Shown here: positions 61,131-64,000 of the stretch, piece after piece | How positions within the stretch are numbered: position 1 is the first letter of the stretch | Layout: every line of letters begins with the position of its first letter | Assembly (NCBI GenBank): GCA_021153285.1 | Contig: JAGKTT010000002.1 | Location: forward strand, 1 to 64,000 | Reading direction: 5' to 3' | DNA from: Bacteroidia bacterium | GTDB taxonomy: Bacteria; Bacteroidota; Bacteroidia; Bacteroidales; UBA932 | DNA length: 64,000 bases | The notes under the pieces: generated by a model | What the model saw: only the letters and a program-made list of their open reading frames with translations | What the model was told of the DNA's origin: nothing | Database searches by the model: none | Position numbers and translations under genes: made by a program

Positions 61131-63749
61131 CTAAAAATCTGCGTAGACTCCGATACAAAGTCTACCCCATTTGCTGAGGAAGTCTGCATTTTCAGGATGC
61201 GGATATGTCGGTATCCTATAATAGTATACCACTCTGAACAGCTGGAAGATATTTTCAAGACCAGCACCGATCTCCATATATGGCTTGCTGCCATCAAGAG
61301 GGTTGGTTCCTTGCGGAAGTTCAAACAATCTGCCCGGATGCAGAGCCGGATTATTCTTGTCTGTGAGATTACCATAGGCTATATTGTAGCAGACAATCTC
61401 TCTCAGCTTCAACTTCTTGATAAGAGGTATTCTATTGAGAATCAATCCCTTCATATGCCAGGTAAGGTTAGCCTGGACATACTGGTCAGTTACGAACTCC
61501 AGCACATTCATAGTATGGAAGGTTTCCCTTCTGTATGAGAATGACTGATTTGAAGCCGGAAGCATCAGTAAGGTATAAGGTACCTGGTTCCAGATTTTTC
61601 CTGCTGTAACCTTTGCATCAAGGAAACCTGCAATGGAAACACGGAAACGCTTGAATATCTCAAGCTGTGTAGAGTTATAAAGGAAACTGTTGTTGGTGGT
61701 TCCAAAATTCCAGTCACCTCCGTCATAACCTGCAGTTCCTATCCTATGGGTAAGGGTAAAGATCGGAGTGTCCTTATCAATATTGGCTCTCTGCGAAACA
61801 GCATTGAAGACTCTCTCACCCGGAGCCCATCTCAGACTTACACCCAGCTCGCTTGACTTGAAATTTCTGATATATGCTCTCGGGTCAGGAGAGCCCTGAA
61901 GCCTGTAGAACAAGGTTCCATTTGCCGGAAGTCCGTCAGGAGTGAACTTTGTAGCCGGAGTGTAACTATCGTTTTCCAGCCAGAAATTAGTTCTGAAACT
62001 ATTGAACCATTGTTTTTCGTAGTTCAGCTTTATCTTCTGTATATACTGATACTTGACAGCACTCTTTGTCTTGAAAGATGTAACGATGTCGTGCTGCTCA
62101 CCCAAGGTCTCAGGACTGAAGATATCATAAGTATATGAGAAGCTCAGGTTATTCAAAGGCTTCTCGCTTTTATGATAACTCTTCTTGTTGAAACTATGCG
62201 TAAGCTCGAAACTACCCTTAACCTTCCGGTCCAGGAAACCGTAGGCCAGATAACCATTGGCAAACCATCTGTCATTCAGATTGGCCGTTGTCATTCCTCC
62301 CAATCTTACACGCCATCCCTCAATGTAGTCCCAGCTCAAGAAGCTGAGGATAGGGCCTATATCAAATTTAGACACCTCTTTCGATTTTCCAGAAGGAATC
62401 CATTCAGAGACAAAAGCATCAATCGCCTTAGTCCAGAAAGAGACATTTGTATTCTCCTTGAAATCCTCAGTCACTTTTTCTACGGCCAGCTCTCTGTTTG
62501 TCAAAGTGGTGATACGGTTTTTCTCCCAATATTCCGCATCAAGTCTCTTCGCGTCCGGAAGCACTTTTGTCGGACCGTCAATCCTATACGCAGGATCATC
62601 TGCAAGGAGTTCCTCACCAGCAACAAAATTGTCGAAACTTCTTGTCTGATGAGCAAAAATGCCCTGTGAGCCCTCGAGAATAGTAAGGTTCACATATGAA
62701 TCCTCTCTGGTCAAAGCCCAAAAACCATCCTCTGTCTGGTCGAAAGTCTGGTCGATGCGCAATTTATCGATCCAGTTGATATTGCTGCTGGACGGAAAGT
62801 TCAGCTGAACTTTCTTTACGGAATAGTTGCCGTCTGTCGTGATATATATCCTTCCTGTAAATCCGAAACTCTGACTGTTGAACGGCACAAAAGCAAGGTC
62901 TACACATCGAACATTGTCCACCTTGACGGTATCCATAATATAATACTTATAGTACGACGTGGCCAAGGTCGATGAAAGCGGCGATACGAATCGGTTCGCA
63001 ATGAATGCAATTTCATTGTCAAAGATATCCACACCTGTAAACAGCTGGTCCAAAGTCGAGGAAAGACCTCCGTTGCGGTCCAGCTCCTCATCAAGACCAG
63101 TATGACGCACAGCCTTCTGAACCGTCTTTTCCGTATGCGGCGACTTCCTGTAATAATAATCACAGAGCTTCTCCCTTATGGAAAAGGTTAGTATCGGCTT
63201 ACCGGTAATCTCGGACGTATCTATATGCTGCTGGACAAAACGCAGCTTCTTTTTCTTTTCCAGGTCAGGATGATAATCATCAAATGAGAGGGTGAGTTTC
63301 TCGTGGTAGTCACTTTTGAAATATCCCGTTGACTCGATTCTGTTCTTATCCTTATTTGCAATGACATTCCGGATCAGGATTACTGCCGGATTCTCCTTTC
63401 TGGTATATTTTTCTCTCTTAGGCTTTACAACAGCTCCTTGCAGACTTATCGATTCAGGCTGCAGTTTGATCTTCATTCCGGTAACATTACCAGGATTGAG
63501 GACAATGTGTCTGGTCTTATAGCCGACAGCATCGACTACAAGCACATTCTGACCTGAATTGTCATTGAGATAGAACTCTCCGGCATAGTTGGTCATACAT
63601 CCGATAGAGGTCTTCTGGACATAGACAGCGATATACTCCATCGGCTTGTTTGTCACGGAATCAATGACAGTACCTCCGATAGAACGGGACTGGGCACCAG
63701 CAAGGTAGCCCACAAAAACAAGAATAAATGTAAATATAAGTTTTTTCAT
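61131..63749 (-). CDS. DUF5686 outer-membrane protein with carboxypeptidase-regulatory domain
   Basis: An 872-aa exported protein: signal peptide MKKLIFTFILVFVGYLAGAQ, a CarboxypepD_reg-like domain at residues about 22-100 (IGGTVIDSVTNKPMEYIAVY), then DUF5686 (ENPAVILIRNVIANKDKNRI, YKYYIMDTVKVDNVRCVDLA, FNSQSFGFTGRIYITTDGNY) and a long C-terminal beta-barrel-like region. Bacteroidetes-specific; members resemble TonB-dependent barrels without a plug. Function unknown, probably an outer-membrane protein. Its start overlaps the preceding gene by four bases (ATGA), so they are translationally coupled. Confidence 0.85.
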   Translation of the reverse strand: MKKLIFTFILVFVGYLAGAQSRSIGGTVIDSVTNKPMEYIAVYVQKTSIGCMTNYAGEFYLNDNSGQNVLVVDAVGYKTRHIVLNPGNVTGMKIKLQPESISLQGAVVKPKREKYTRKENPAVILIRNVIANKDKNRIESTGYFKSDYHEKLTLSFDDYHPDLEKKKKLRFVQQHIDTSEITGKPILTFSIREKLCDYYYRKSPHTEKTVQKAVRHTGLDEELDRNGGLSSTLDQLFTGVDIFDNEIAFIANRFVSPLSSTLATSYYKYYIMDTVKVDNVRCVDLAFVPFNSQSFGFTGRIYITTDGNYSVKKVQLNFPSSSNINWIDKLRIDQTFDQTEDGFWALTREDSYVNLTILEGSQGIFAHQTRSFDNFVAGEELLADDPAYRIDGPTKVLPDAKRLDAEYWEKNRITTLTNRELAVEKVTEDFKENTNVSFWTKAIDAFVSEWIPSGKSKEVSKFDIGPILSFLSWDYIEGWRVRLGGMTTANLNDRWFANGYLAYGFLDRKVKGSFELTHSFNKKSYHKSEKPLNNLSFSYTYDIFSPETLGEQHDIVTSFKTKSAVKYQYIQKIKLNYEKQWFNSFRTNFWLENDSYTPATKFTPDGLPANGTLFYRLQGSPDPRAYIRNFKSSELGVSLRWAPGERVFNAVSQRANIDKDTPIFTLTHRIGTAGYDGGDWNFGTTNNSFLYNSTQLEIFKRFRVSIAGFLDAKVTAGKIWNQVPYTLLMLPASNQSFSYRRETFHTMNVLEFVTDQYVQANLTWHMKGLILNRIPLIKKLKLREIVCYNIAYGNLTDKNNPALHPGRLFELPQGTNPLDGSKPYMEIGAGLENIFQLFRVVYYYRIPTYPHPENADFLSKWGRLCIGVYADF

Positions 63750-64000
63750 TTGTCAGGATAGAATTTTGATACAACCGACAATCCGGATGGTATCACGAAA
63801 TGATGTCCCTCGTCCTTCCAGGCATCCTCATCCCACTCAGGTGAGATATAGTCTCCATCGTGATCTACGATGAATGAAAGATACGTGATCTCGAATCCCT
63901 GGATCAGGTACTGAGACTCATAGAATGTCTGGACTTCGAAAAGCGCATCCACAGCGGCTCTTCCGCACAAGGATGAGAGGCCACTTTCATAAAGACGCTC
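63746..64000 (-). CDS. Unrecognised protein, C-terminal part (runs off the window)
   Basis: The frame is open from the right edge of the window, so only the last 84 codons are seen. The visible sequence (ALFEVQTFYESQYLIQGFEI, PEWDEDAWKDEGHHFVIPSG) is acidic and not recognised. It ends ATGA-overlapping the DUF5686 gene, so the two form an operon. Confidence 0.55.
   Translation of the reverse strand, partial: ERLYESGLSSLCGRAAVDALFEVQTFYESQYLIQGFEITYLSFIVDHDGDYISPEWDEDAWKDEGHHFVIPSGLSVVSKFYPDK

Overview
The window comes from a member of the Bacteroidota, most likely order Bacteroidales. The evidence is a set of promoters matching the Bacteroidetes TTTG-N(18-20)-TAnnTTTG consensus, BACON-domain and DUF5689 lipoproteins, two TonB-dependent receptors with carboxypeptidase-regulatory N-terminal domains, GH92 glycosidases, a CotH-like surface protein, a DUF5686 protein and a MetX/ThrA/MetY methionine route. 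No rRNA, complete tRNA, CRISPR array or transposase is visible. The genus cannot be told from the sequence alone.

Positions 1-1335 look like the right end of an integrated element. A BRO-N (phage antirepressor-type) gene is followed by a displaced tRNA 3' end and a strong terminator. Positions 1351-6732 hold housekeeping and stress genes: a NUDIX hydrolase, thioredoxin, OxyR and desulfoferrodoxin (oxyR and dfx divergent around an OxyR-like operator), a membrane metallophosphoesterase, a cation-efflux transporter and a beta-propeller lactonase-family protein. Positions 6747-13787 form an aspartate-family amino acid block: an Lrp regulator, metX, thrA (fused aspartokinase/homoserine dehydrogenase), metY, then asd behind a repeat-rich leader. 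Three secreted lipoproteins follow asd with almost no gap.

Positions 17967-36097 are mixed: a secreted esterase, a Xaa-Pro aminopeptidase, a CotH-GH92-GH92 operon for mannoside removal at the surface, phosphoglycerate mutase, a secreted endonuclease/phosphatase-family protein, RNase R and an M3 peptidase. A large palindromic element lies between the last two.

Positions 36142-57607, all on the minus strand, are the most distinctive part. One operon encodes a BACON-linked secreted DNA/RNA non-specific endonuclease, a second secreted EEP-family nuclease/phosphatase, a TonB-dependent receptor and a DUF5689 lipoprotein. Upstream is a series of large surface-type lipoproteins carrying BACON, DUF5689 and OB-like modules, plus a second, Oar-like TonB-dependent receptor. 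I infer a surface system for capturing and cutting a polymer, plausibly extracellular nucleic acid. It has no SusD homologue in view.

Positions 57780-59314 carry metK under a SAM-II/SAM-V-type pseudoknot riboswitch followed by two intrinsic terminators. The window ends with smpB, miaA, a DUF5686 outer-membrane protein and the 3' part of an unrecognised gene running off the right edge. Several short repeat families (a 27-nt imperfect repeat with three copies, a box-plus-hairpin repeat with two copies, tandem hairpins before rnr) lie in the intergenic regions.
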